DNA of 64,000 bases from the NCBI GenBank assembly GCA_963377175.1, contig CAUJNA010000497.1, positions 1 through 64,000 of the forward strand, in the 5' to 3' direction. This stretch comes from Effrenium voratum. Its lineage: Eukaryota; Sar; Dinophyceae; Suessiales; Symbiodiniaceae. Position 1 is the stretch's first letter, and every line of letters begins with the position of its first letter. Of this stretch, positions 53,914 through 63,683 are shown piece by piece. A program made the position numbers and the translations under genes. The notes under the pieces are model-generated. The model was not told where the DNA came from. It searched no databases and was given only the letters and a program-made list of their open reading frames with translations.

Positions 53914-54417
53914 GTGCTAATTTCTAAAGTCCATCAGCATGTTTTTCCATAATCTGCAAACTTGGAGCATAACATGTTTTGTGGATGCTTCCTCCTCCAG
54001 ACCTCTAAGTTGTAGTCTGTCACGTTAGCAAACCTGCGCTGCTTATATATAGTGTCCACAAGTCTTGCCACGTGTGATACACTTGTGCAATATGGTAGCA
54101 GCACCCTGGAAACAGAGTTGGGGTACAGGGTACCACGTCTGTAACACACACGTATACATAAATATATACTTCATGCATTTTGGCATCGATCCATGCATGA
54201 TGCATGTTGTACATTGTGTTTCAGATGTTGTTACACCATATACATATAACCTTCGTCTGGGATGAGACATACCACATCGAATGGTGGTGCCAATGCTGGG
54301 TGCTTTAGGGGTTGCATTTGGGCCCCACTGTCATTCTACTGCGCATGAACTGCAACTTAGGAGTGGTCTGCGCAGAACCCTGCATGTTGTGAGCCGGTCA
54401 GGTTTCCCGCCTGTCAG

Positions 54418-54560
54418 GTGGCGAGATTCGCGGTGGAGCTCCTGTGCAAGATGACGTGTCGAGCGAGTCCAGCGATGGCGAAGCTGTGGGAAAGCAAGCG
54501 AACATGGAGCGGGTCGGCACGATGGCCATGGGTTGCCAACAGATCGAATACAGTGTATTG
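54418..54560 (+). CDS. Gln/Lys-rich gene, exon 2
   Basis: Acceptor CTGTCAG at 54417. With the carried-over G it reads GGEIRGGAPVQDDVSSESSD then GEAVGKQANMERVGTMAMG, an acidic Ser-rich linker. The GT donor near 54554-54557 is approximate. Confidence 0.6.
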
Positions 54561-54632
54561 CAAGTATTGCATGAGTTATTTGAAATATGTACATGGACCA
54601 TATCTGACCCCCTGAAAGGCATCCCTTTGCAG

Positions 54633-54705
54633 CAGCGGCGTGTCACGGATGCGGAGCCTTACTGATGAGCAGAAGCAGCAGATCAGCCTCATGAGCCTGC
54701 CGAAG
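54633..54705 (+). CDS. Gln/Lys-rich gene, candidate exon 3
   Basis: After CCTTTGCAG, the frame SGVSRMRSLTDEQKQQISLM then SLPKA is protein-like. The phase with exon 2 does not fit any GT donor, so the link is tentative. Confidence 0.4.
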
Positions 54706-54908
54706 GCACATGTTCATGCATGGCTGTTTTTGTTTAGAAACTGCCTATAGTAAATTGCATCGATTTGCTATTGTGGGGAGTGCGTGTCTTGTTTTGCTAC
54801 TCCGGCTGGGAACCCTGCAATATATATGATCAGACTGATTATGCCCATGACCCACCCCTTGAATCCAACAACATTGATACGCCAGGGGCGTGTGCTCAGT
54901 TGCATAAG

Positions 54909-55345
54909 CGCGGCCCAAAGGAGATGCCGCGCGATGAGCGGAAACGGCAGTATGCCGCTGTGGGAAGGGCGCTCCGCTCTGAGGGGAACCCGGCTCTGCT
55001 TGCAAAGTGGACCCTCTCCAATGACTTGGAGAGGCAGGCTATCTGAAACCATTCGTCGATCCACATTTCCATAGATGTTTTTTGTGGGAGTTATCCGAAC
55101 AAAACATGAATTCATGGACTGGCCACGGTGACACTTTTACCGATCCTTCAGGTTCAAGATGATGCAGAGCTTCGTGGTGAACCAGAGCCTGGCCGACATC
55201 CACGTGGAAGAGAAGTATGAGAAGTGGGTGGAAGAGCAGAGGTCCGACAAGTACGTGACAGTGACCCTGTTCCAGCTTGAAGCTATGTACGGCACCAGTG
55301 AGGAAGCGGTTCAGTTCGTCTCCGAGTTGGTGAAAGGAGTCCCGG
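54909..55345 (+). CDS. Gln/Lys-rich gene, exons 4 and 5
   Basis: Exon 4 (54909-55033) reads PKEMPRDERKRQYAAVGRAL and LLAKWTLSNDLE. Exon 5 (55152 to about 55345) reads FKMMQSFVVNQSLADIHVEE and EKWVEEQRSDKYVTVTLFQL, then EEAVQFVSELVK. They join as DLE-R-FKMM through a GC-AG intron (55034-55151) in correct phase. AVGRALRSEGNPALLAKWTL... is a block I recall from a widespread dinoflagellate family of unknown function. Confidence 0.65.
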
Positions 55346-56460
55346 TCATCATATTATACGTGTTGGGACACACACAAAACCGAATACATTCAATATCCAA
55401 TTGTCAGAATATTCTGTACTGTTTCTGGTCCCTCTATTGTTGCCTGCGTGTTGGTTGGAGCTTAAGGGCAACCAACATGACTTGCCATTTGGTGGTCCTG
55501 TCATTTTGAGACAAGGCCCTAGCACCCTCCAAGGGTTGTCAGTTGGTACCCAACATGGCTCACACATTCGAAGGCCGTCTTGGTTTCCCAAAACACTCGA
55601 CTATTTGAATGCTGTGAGCTCAAAATTAGGGGACGATTGCTCCATGCACACAGGCAGTTGGTTTCCTTTTGGGGCTATTTTGAGACACACCCATGTCTAT
55701 CTCACTTGCTCAAAGCTGCCCGGGTTTGACGTTTTAGTGGTCCAACATTCTAGTCATGGTCGATCCTAACCTTTTTTTATGGGGTCCTTAGCAACCAAGC
55801 TGTGGCAACCGTAGGTGCGGGGGATTCATTAACCTGATATTATCAGTTGCATGTCGAGATTGCTACTGTATCGCTTCTTTATTCCGATCGGCCCCCAAAA
55901 ATGTGGCATGGGAGGTCCATGGGGGCGATCCACGTATGCAGGGTATGCTCATTTTTGGTGATCCCCTTGTGAACTATCTGAATGTGCAAAGTATGCCCTG
56001 TGTTAGGCCCACTAAGAATAAGATCCCCAAGTGCCTCAAAACTGGATTTGTGGTAATTGCCAACGCCCAAAACGTGTTGTGAGTTTTCCTGTATTGAAGT
56101 TGGCTGGTGAGTGTGTGATAGGTCAGACCTGTTAAACCATGTTCCATATAATACATATATATGAGCTATAGCTATATTTCGAAACCATTTTTCTAATTTC
56201 TTGATCCCAGGCCAGGAGGGAACACCGCATCCGCAGGCCAGGCCTGCTCGTTGTGTCACAGCCTGCGGGTCGGCCGAGGGCTTTAGACTTTTCTAGGGCC
56301 CCTCGCACAAAGTTGCTTGAACTGGTACCCTAGATTCAGACCACCAGAAACAACATTTATTGATCCATCGTCTTTTTCCGGTGGCCATTTCTTCAAGAAC
56401 ATGAGCTCTCAAAGGGACTAACTATCCTAGGGTTGTGGCTGATTCGAGCTTGTGGGCCAG

Positions 56461-56547
56461 GCGCCGACATGCGCGAAGGCGACCATGTACAAGGTCTTGC
56501 GGGAGGTGGTGGAGACAAAAAGCTCCGGGAAGAAGGGCGTTGAGATG
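56461..56547 (+). CDS. Gln/Lys-rich gene, exon 6
   Basis: 29 codons, phase 0 to 0, after acceptor GGGCCAG and before donor GTAGCT. Reads ATMYKVLREVVETKSSGKKG then VEM, continuing in phase with ASIGGAVRDD of the next exon. Confidence 0.6.
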
Positions 56548-56638
56548 GTAGCTGGGCTGTCTATAGGGTTTGTTTGGGTCTGTGAACATGGGAAGGGGCG
56601 GTGACAATGATCCATATATATATATATATACAATTATA

Positions 56639-57339
56639 TAATGTTGGACCCTCTTTACACGACCCCCCTCCCCCCCCCTCCCTGAACAGTGGAGCCAGTC
56701 TGCTGGACCCTCTTTAGAGAAATTTCCTGGGGGTCTGGGAGGGACAGTACTTACTTTAGCGCGGCCAATTCTACTTTAGTATTGCCAAGGCCCCCTCTCA
56801 GATTCCCAGTACTTACTTTAGCATTGCCAATTCTACTTTAGTATTGCCAAGGCCCCCTCTCATATTCCCAGTACTTACTTTAGCATTGCCAATTCTACTT
56901 TAGTATTGCCAAGGCCCCCTCTCAGATTCCCAGTACTTACTTTAGCATTGCCAATTTCTAATTTAGCGAAGAGTTTTTTCAGCAACCCCCAAACCCAGTT
57001 GGACACTAAAGAGGACCCCAAAACAGTCAGACTAAAGAGGATCAGGGGCTCTTGTGGGCAACCCGCTTTGTGTGATTGATTGGCCTCACTTTTTTGTAAA
57101 GAAGTTATCTTAAATTTGATGGTTTGGGGACCACTTCAAAAAATATGTCCGGATTTGTTTGCCCGCTTTGTTTGCCTGACTTTTTTGGCCAGTTGTTTCT
57201 TGCCCGGATTTTTTCCGGCATGTTTCCCCGCAAAAACAATTGCCACTATTGAGGACCCCAAAAACAGTCACAAGATCCTGAATTGCGAAAACAATTTGCC
57301 ACAATAGAGGATACTTCTAATAAAGGAGGTGTAACATTA
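56639..57339 (+). mobile_element. ~700-bp dispersed element, copy 2
   Basis: Partner of 43150-43829. Starts TAATGTTGGACCCTCTTTAC; ends with a stretch whose complement is TAATGTTACACCTCCTTTAT, an imperfect terminal inverted repeat (about 18 of 24 alike). It lies in an intron of the Gln/Lys-rich gene between exons 6 and 7, next to a TA tract (possible TA target). Confidence 0.7.
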
Positions 57340-57400
57340 TATATAGGTGCTATTGTTCGAACCAACCGGTCAATTGCTTTAACTGGTCACATCGCCTCAG

Positions 57401-57545
57401 GCGTCTATCGGGGGCGCTGTGCGAGATGACAAGGCCAAGAGCGTGGTGGCTAAGCAGCTGCAGGACTTCACTGTTGGGAATGGCATGCTGGACCTCAAGA
57501 CTGGTCAGATCTCTACCAAGCGCCTTGCTGGATCGACTTGCCACT
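57401..57545 (+). CDS. Gln/Lys-rich gene, exon 7
   Basis: After GCCTCAG the frame reads ASIGGAVRDDKAKSVVAKQL then QDFTVGNGMLDLKTGQIS. The right border is approximate; the frame runs into AT-rich sequence after about 57545. Confidence 0.6.
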
Positions 57546-57806
57546 ATATCATGGGATTCATAACCGTCGTTGCCCATATTTCTACAGATACCTTCCCCCA
57601 TTCTTTCCAGGCATCCTTCTTTCTAGAAAACCTCCATGACACCCAGATAAAACGTTTGGTCTTTGAAAATAACGATGGTTGAACAGAATGAACCCTAGAA
57701 TATTCTTTATCACACTCATGAAAACAAATCTGGACATGTGTTCCCAATTAGTCACGAATTTGTGTTTTTTAAGTTTACATGGCGTGCTTATAGCAATGCA
57801 TCCTAG

Positions 57807-58384
57807 GAAGGTGAAGAAGCCGGACACGGCCGAGCAGAAGGCGCTCAAAGACATGAAGCAGCTCCATGGCAAGCCTCTTTCCTAGAGTTAGCTGTGCCTC
57901 TAATATGCGTGGTTCCGCTGGCAAACTGCTCCACTGATCAAGGTTCAAGAAGCTCGCTGGCGACATCCCCGCCCAGGTGACTGAGATTATGGATATGAAA
58001 ATCCCCAACAGCAAGGAGTTAGCCCCACACTCAGTGGGTTTGTTTGCAAAATTCAAGGGTCGTCAACCGCACCACTACATGTGCCTCCAACCCGGTCCTG
58101 GCATGACACACACCTATAGGGACTATGCAACTATATCGCTGATCGGGCAATCCAAGGTTGCTGCCTTGAAGGAGGACATTCCCAAGGCTGAGGCAGCTGT
58201 GACTAGGCTTCTGCCGTTTGTCAGCCACAAGGCTGATGATGTTGATGCTGAAATGTTTCAAGCCGTTGTGGCTGACGAAAAGCAGCTTGTCAGCGCGGTG
58301 GAAACAAATGTGAATGACGCTAAGCGCCGGATCAGCCTTCATAAGGGGCCTTCCAAAAAGAAGAAGGCTGCTGATCTCGAGTGA
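57807..58384 (+). CDS. Gln/Lys-rich gene, exons 8-10 with stop
   Basis: Exon 8 (57807-57872) reads KVKKPDTAEQKALKDMKQLH. Exon 9 (57943 to about 58017) reads FKKLAGDIPAQVTEIMDMKI. Exon 10 (58157-58384) reads VAALKEDIPKAEAAVTRLLP and ends KKKKAADLE-stop. 8 to 9 fits a GC-AG intron of 70 nt in phase; 9 to 10 fits GA-AG in phase. The tail is Lys-rich, matching a nuclear or nucleic-acid-linked protein. Function unknown. Confidence 0.6.
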
Positions 58385-59635
58385 TAATTAATGTAGTTTT
58401 TGTTCCAGTGCTCTGGCCACTGGAATTTGGCTGTTCAATTGATCTTGTCATAGGAAGTTAGACATGTGATTAACTGAATAACGGATCCCATGCTAGGGGC
58501 GGTCAACTCAAACCTTGATAGTCACAAATCAAGTGGTGCTGTTGGACAGCCTTCTGGGAAGCCAAAGCCTTATAGGTGTCATGCACTGCGATTTCCTGGC
58601 AGTCTGAGTGCTGGAACTTGTGCCCTGCCCCTGGTCACTTAAACTGTTATTATAACGTTTGATCTTGGGACATCCCATCCAAGTTGACCCCTTCAATCTT
58701 GATGCAGCCGGAAATCTTTGACATTTGTATAGTCCTATCACCAGTGGTGTTCCAAAGCACTCAGGATGCTAGTTCTGGGGTTTGGCTTGCCTGCGCAAGC
58801 ATTTTGATGGCAGTGACAACATTGCCACCATCGTCCACTATGCACAAGTCGCTATATGTAGGAATGATACATTACCAATAGCAACCGTGTAGTGAAAACG
58901 GACACCTGCACCCCGCAGTCCAGTTTGGAGAGCGAGCCTTGAAATTGAAGCACGTCAGCAAGTGCACCTGGCACGAATGATTTTGTGTGTGTGTGCTGAT
59001 CAAGGCGTGGGATTAATTAGTCGAGGTTTTCGAGGTTGTGTTGGATGACTCTAATAGCAACTCAAGCATGCATACATGAACATACACAGGATAGACCCTG
59101 GAGACAACCTGAATAGTGTTGAACAGTAGCATGCATGTGTTACATGTGAAAGCACTGCCCTATGGAAGCTCGCAGGGTCCACATCTGGGATCATGGATGT
59201 GGTGGAGGAATTTCTGGAGCTTGGCCGGAATGTGCACTTGGCTGCATTTGGGGGTGTGCGTTGCACCATGTACACCACACACAAAAAACCCGGACACACA
59301 CACACAACCAGACACGGACGCACACACATACACATGCACACATCCATATACACACACACGTGCGCATGCATGCACAGAGAGAGAGAGAGAGCCAGTGCCT
59401 GCAATCACACACACACATGCACACATGCACACACACACATGTGTGTGCACAGAACACATTTGAACACAACACATGCCATCACCCTGAAGTTCCCTTGTGT
59501 GAACCATTTTGGGCACCAATTGACAAACTTTGGAGGGTGGTCGTTGATCATGGTGGCCGCAAAACCAACTCTGTTCTTGGGTAAACAAAGGGGCCCCCCT
59601 TAGCAAATGGTCATGCTATCCACTTCCAAAGCCTA
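58385..59635. other. Intergenic; CA/GA microsatellites
   Basis: No exon supported. Contains CA-rich repeats at about 59275-59370 and 59405-59445 and a short GA run at 59377-59390. Confidence 0.55.
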
Positions 59636-59639
59636 GAGG

Positions 59640-60255
59640 TGAGTGTCGTGACCATCATGAAGATGCTGGACATTATCAAGCGGCGATTTCCCACGAAGTA
59701 TGCACCGAAACTTTGACTGTGAATATAGCGCTGGTAGATACATACAATAACTTGCTTGCTCCTATCAACTGGGGTTCGAAAGCATGTGCGTAATAGCTTG
59801 GAAATTTAAGCGACACACATGCATGCATGCACATATATATATATATGTCTACATAGGGATCGTCCCAACAAATCCAGTGTGCTTGCACGGCTGATCCGGC
59901 TGAGGAGGAATATGCAATCACTCCTGAGCCACTTTGACAAGGACAAGACAAAGAACATCGGAAGAACGTTTTGGAGGTGGCTGGATAAGCAGCCGTGGCG
60001 TCGAATGCTGCCAGCTGTCCATCAGACATTTGTCTGCAACTATAATGCGCGCGCATGCGCACAAACATGAGTGGAGCATGGTTGTGTGCTCAGGGTGGAT
60101 GTGCCATTGGTGCCTTGGCGGTTCAAATATGAGTGTGTGTTGTCCCCAAGATTCCTCTAAGCTGGTTGCAACTCAGGGTGACCCGGGTCTGCTTGACGAA
60201 TTCTTCATGGGCAAGTGGGACATGATGCTTCCAAGCAATGTGCCCGCAGCCTATG
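59640..60255 (+). CDS. Candidate 5' exons of the transposase-like gene
   Basis: Three protein-like plus-strand segments with AG acceptors: TIMKMLDIIKRRFPTK (about 59660-59698), RPNKSSVLARLIRLRRNMQS with LLSHFDK (about 59860-59938) and LLDEFFMGKWDMMLPSNVPA (about 60188-60250). Each is short and flanked by AT-rich DNA. They precede the recognisable exons in order; joins are not proven. Confidence 0.35.
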
Positions 60256-60305
60256 TTTGCTGCACACGCTTCACCTTTGGTATGTTGAGCATGTGCACGG
60301 GTCAG

Positions 60306-60369
60306 GTTTTCCAGCCTTTATCATTACCATCCCAAACTATTTGAGATGCGCTTGCTTGGCCCTCCGGGT
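60306..60369 (+). CDS. Transposase-like gene exon (YHPKLFEMRLLGPPG)
   Basis: Follows GGGTCAG and ends before GTTTCT, with phase 0 into the exon at 60447. Reads SSLYHYHPKLFEMRLLGPPG. Confidence 0.5.
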
Positions 60370-60446
60370 GTTTCTTGAATGCACACAGTACAGCTGTGGC
60401 CGTAAAAATTGCCAGCATTTGTCCAACGAGATGCTAGGCCCTTCAG

Positions 60447-60985
60447 GACTTCTGGGCCGCCAATCATGATGCACCGTGGCTGCTGGCTCATCCATATCGG
60501 TCTCAGCTGGACCTAAATCGAACCATACCCATATTCATCCACGGGGACGATGCGGAGTCTCACCGCCGTCGCAGCTTTATGGTGGTGTCGTGGGGGTCCC
60601 TTTTGGTATCTGGCTGCAGCCCGTTTGACTCCAATATGCTGGTGTTTGCAGGAGACAATGCACAGTGCCTCCACGAGACATACAACGTGCTCAACTGCTG
60701 GTTGTGCTGGAGTTTGACTGAATTGTTGTTGGGCACATTTCTCGACGTGGACCCTTTTGGATCCCCGATTCAGCGTGCTGGACCTGGTGGCCGCCAGGTG
60801 GCGGGTGGCTGGAAGGCGGTGCTGGCCTGCCACAAGGGGGATGAGGCCTATCTCCAGAAGGCCTACAACATGGTCACTACCTGGAACAGTGAGTCGGTGT
60901 GCTGGCGATGCGGGGCGTCAAAGGGTGCAAACACTGAGCTAGTGTATACCACGCATGGTCCCAACGCGCCTCATCGAGAAACGCC
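60447..60985 (+). CDS. Transposase-like gene, main exon
   Basis: 539 nt open from DFWAANHDAPWLLAHPYRSQ through RTIPIFIHGDDAESHRRRSF and MVVSWGSLLV to a late CWRCGAS and GPNAPHRETP. I recall this as a repeated dinoflagellate family. The arrangement (HGDD near the start, a conserved Trp-rich middle, a CxxC, then later WLHCVDL) parallels CACTA/Transposase_21-type DDE transposases, so the HGDD Asp may be catalytic (inference). The exon ends at a GC donor (60986-60987); its two leftover bases plus the first base of the next exon make Pro. Confidence 0.6.
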
Positions 60986-61088
60986 GCATGGCATGCATTC
61001 AATTCAAAAATACGGAGAGCTCGATCCAATAATTGCTGATGCGCACTGCAAGTGCATGCTCCATGTTCTACTACATTGGATTCCGAAG

Positions 61089-61226
61089 GCTGCTGGACAC
61101 TGCGGCCTTCATCGAACAGGTTTGCCGTGAAAACCCCTTTGTAAGATTACCAGGGTTCCACATTGACCTGCTGCAGAATGATTGGCTGCATTGCGTCGAC
61201 CTGGCTATCGTTCCGGAATGCGCCGG
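61089..61226 (+). CDS. Transposase-like gene exon (WLHCVDL)
   Basis: Reads LLDTAAFIEQVCRENPFVRL then PGFHIDLLQNDWLHCVDLAI and VPECAG. Joins the main exon through a 103-nt GC-AG intron in phase. D-W-L-H-x-V-D-L resembles the DxxHxxDLG block of CACTA/KDZ-type transposases. The donor is either GT at 61227 or GC at 61222. Confidence 0.6.
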
Positions 61227-61311
61227 GTCAGTGCCCTGTTGCCATCGTACATGTGTGTAGCACGCAGCACTCAGCGCATGCCTCCACTCAATTGATGTTG
61301 TATTGTCTTAG

Positions 61312-62125
61312 GCTTTAATTGAGTTGGCCTCGACTGATGCTGTGTGGTCAGGAGTGTTGCTTGCAACTCATGAGCGAGTTTATTGTTGCACTATAATCAG
61401 TGCAGGATCTGATATGGATGCGCGGTTGCGCATTGCATACGTTCAGTTCAGAGGATACTGCAAGACCAACAAAGTTAGACGCTTGCAGAGCATACCGCAT
61501 GCATGTTACCATTCATGCTGCTGGTGTTTGACTTGTCCGGTCATGAGGAAACAGAGGCCAAATTTTCAGCTTGCGCCTTTGGCTTTACTTTTGCTCCACA
61601 ATACTGGACACGTAGTGTTCTTGGCCTAGGAAACACATCGTGGGTGATAAGACCAAGCGTGGTTTGCGTCGCTATCCCTCGTTGGCCCAGAAGCACTTGA
61701 ATGCATCGGACCAGTGCTCAGCTCGAGGCATGGCAGTGGAACACACATGCACACACGCGCTGAGCTTGATCAGGAATCTGTGGTGTTGGCCAAGTTCCTC
61801 ATGGACGTTTGCTTGAAAGTAGCTGCTAAAGACCCGAGTGACCACCATGCTGCGTTTCTCGGATATCGAACTGTTTTTTAGTGCATGGTGGTTCAACTAT
61901 CAAACATCATTCCAGGCTCCGAGCTTCTCTTTTCGTCAACCTAGTGGAGATGCGACGGGCGCTGAAGTCTGCGAAGAATGGCATCCTCCCCCCCAGCGAA
62001 GTGGAGGCCTTGCAGCGTGCCAACTACTTGTTTCACTGCGCCTTCAACGGTTCCATGCCTGATTTGTATGCGTGTGTACATTGTGTTCTGCAAGCATCGG
62101 TAGTTGTGTTCAGCCATCGGTAGCG
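61312..62125 (+). CDS. Transposase-like gene, further small exons
   Basis: Plus-strand segments in family order: ALIELASTDAVW (61312-61350), SDMDARLRIAYVQFRGYCKT (about 61408-61480), RGLRRYPSLAQKHLNASDQC (about 61650-61720), LAKFLMDVCLKVAAKDPSDH (about 61788-61868) and LVEMRRALKSAKNGILPPSE with VEALQRANYLFHCAFNG (about 61940-62050). Borders are approximate. Confidence 0.5.
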
Positions 62126-62159
62126 AGGTTTATCCAGTGATGCGATTCAGGAAGAACGA

Positions 62160-62225
62160 CTTGTATACAAAGTGCGGCCAAAATACCATAAGCCCCACAG
62201 TGTGCATCATTGGGCGCAGTCCTGC
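62160..62225 (+). CDS. Transposase-like gene, candidate exon
   Basis: Reads YKVRPKYHKPHSVHHWAQS, matching the family's R-P-K-x-H block. Very short; borders unsure. Confidence 0.4.
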
Positions 62226-62417
62226 GTTTTTTCCAGGCATTCGTGGTTCCACTGAGGACTGATCATATGTGCTATGATCAGGCACCGCGCATGTCGCCTT
62301 TGGCGACTGCCACATATATGGACGAGGATTATGTCCCTTGGTCTGATGTACAGCTCTGATTTGTGCGCTGCATGCAGCATACCTTGTTCCCTGCAGCAGT
62401 GTCGGTTCTTAGCTCAG

Positions 62418-62543
62418 GTTGGCAAGATCAAGCGGTTATCAATGCTGAGTCACCCAATAAAGTTGGGCCGTCAGGTTATGCTTAGGTGGGCTGCATTTTG
62501 CAGCGTCAGGTGGCTGAGCCAACTTGAGAATGCTTTGCGCTGA
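62418..62543 (+). CDS. Transposase-like gene, terminal exon
   Basis: After AGCTCAG reads VGKIKRLSMLSHPIKLGRQV then MLRWAAFCSVRWLSQLENAL and a TGA stop. VGKIKR...H matches the C-terminal block of the family. The gene has many introns, unlike an active cut-and-paste element, so it may be a domesticated copy. Confidence 0.55.
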   Translation, partial: VGKIKRLSMLSHPIKLGRQVMLRWAAFCSVRWLSQLENALR

Positions 62544-62682
62544 TCCTCCAGCATCACCAGTATGTAGACATGTATGCAAGAACTATATATAAGTTAAATG
62601 ATTCACGTACCATGTCTGGATGTTGGATGATGGAAGTGATGAATTAAACCGCTTGAATTGGGGTGCTTGCTAAACAGGCCAG

Positions 62683-62750
62683 GTGCGCGGTCCAAAAAGG
62701 CCGCCCGGCAGCTGCAGCAGCCGCAGCAGCAGCTTTTTGGGGAGACAGGG
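62683..62750 (+). CDS. Candidate exon, Gln-rich
   Basis: Acceptor GGCCAG, donor GTAGTT. Reads ARSKKAARQLQQPQQQLFGE. It may start the next plus-strand gene. An alternative frame gives a poly-Ala run. Confidence 0.35.
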
Positions 62751-62894
62751 GTAGTTCTGGGTGGATGCAAAGGTTGATAGCTGGATGTGGTACCCTATTA
62801 TATGCAAACCACATGCCAAATCCAGCCAACAACGTTTCTTCCATCCAGAATAGGGCATGGAAGATACGTGTATATACATTGATTTGACCCTAGC

Positions 62895-63000
62895 TTGATT
62901 TGCTAAGTGCCCTTGTTCGACCCTAACCCAAAAGTGCCCATCAAATAGAGGGCACTTACGAAAGGTACGAATAGACAGCCCTCGGAGGGTGCTGGTACAA
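62895..63000. repeat. Dispersed AAGTGCC hairpin repeat, copy 2
   Basis: Has AAGTGCCC (62932-62939) paired with GGGCACTT (62950-62957), GCTAAGTGCCC, GACCCTAACCC, GGTACGAATAGAC and GGAGGGTGCTGGTA, the modules of 31960-32090 rearranged. Confidence 0.55.
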
Positions 63001-63022
63001 GCTTACTTGTTTATTTAAACAG

Positions 63023-63240
63023 CTGGCGACAAGGCAAGGAAGATCAGGAGCCTGCTTCTGGCGTACGCAATGTCTGCTGATCACATGGAACTCATGCTCC
63101 CTCACAAAGCTCTTTCAAAGTCAATGACCATTGCAGTCATACAAAAAGCTTCGCGGCTTCTCGGCATGTCAGCGGCTGCTCCATTCTCGACTTTTGAGTT
63201 AACATCGCTCGTAAAGGCCCCTGCTTTGGAGACTCTTTGA
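63023..63240 (+). CDS. Candidate terminal exon, unknown protein
   Basis: After TTTAAACAG the frame reads GDKARKIRSLLLAYAMSADH, then HKALSKSMTIAVIQKASRLL and a stop at 63238-63240. Helix-rich and open for over 70 codons. Family not recognised; phase with 62750 does not fit directly. Confidence 0.4.
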
Positions 63241-63422
63241 TGCTTTCCTGATCTGGCTTCCAACATGCTCCATGACTGCCATATTGTTTTTCGAGATTGA
63301 CAACGATTAGCAGCAAATGGCTACGCACAGCAATTAATTGTCCATCCCTTGCCGGAATTCCTGGAGACGGAGACTCAGCCTGAGTAATTAGCCCAGTAAT
63401 ACTTGCCAACGTCACTTAATTC

Positions 63423-63683
63423 GTGGTGGATAGGGTGGACGGATTTTGCTTGACTTGGAGTAAGATAAAGGAGCGTCTGCATAACTCAGCAGCTGACAAA
63501 TTACGCAGTAACCCGATGCCGAAACACAAAAAGGCGATGCCCTGGTCACATTGCCTGCCCTCAGCTGAAACAAGTGGTGGGGTTGATAGCTTTCGGCGTT
63601 TTGGGACCAAAATGGCTGAATTGATGTTGGAGTGCACCGCCTCCGGGTTGGTCTCTGTTCCCGTTGACTGCAGTTCAGGCTAA
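63423..63683 (+). CDS. Candidate ORF, unknown
   Basis: Plus frame reads VDRVDGFCLTWSKIKERLHN then SAADKLRSNPMPKHKKAMPW and ends before 63684. Protein-like, no family. The minus strand is also open. The rest to 64000 shows a short CA tract near 63826 and nothing else. Confidence 0.3.
   Translation: MVDRVDGFCLTWSKIKERLHNSAADKLRSNPMPKHKKAMPWSHCLPSAETSGGVDSFRRFGTKMAELMLECTASGLVSVPVDCSSG

Noticed and set aside
52002..53952. Ser/Arg-rich ORFs suggesting an SR splicing factor
   Set aside because: They are the alternative frame of Gln/Lys-rich repeats; the repeat-consistent frame and the phase-correct exon join favour the Gln/Lys reading.
59051..59606. Cys/Val- or His/Thr-rich ORFs on both strands
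   Set aside because: Translation of CA/TG microsatellites in all frames.
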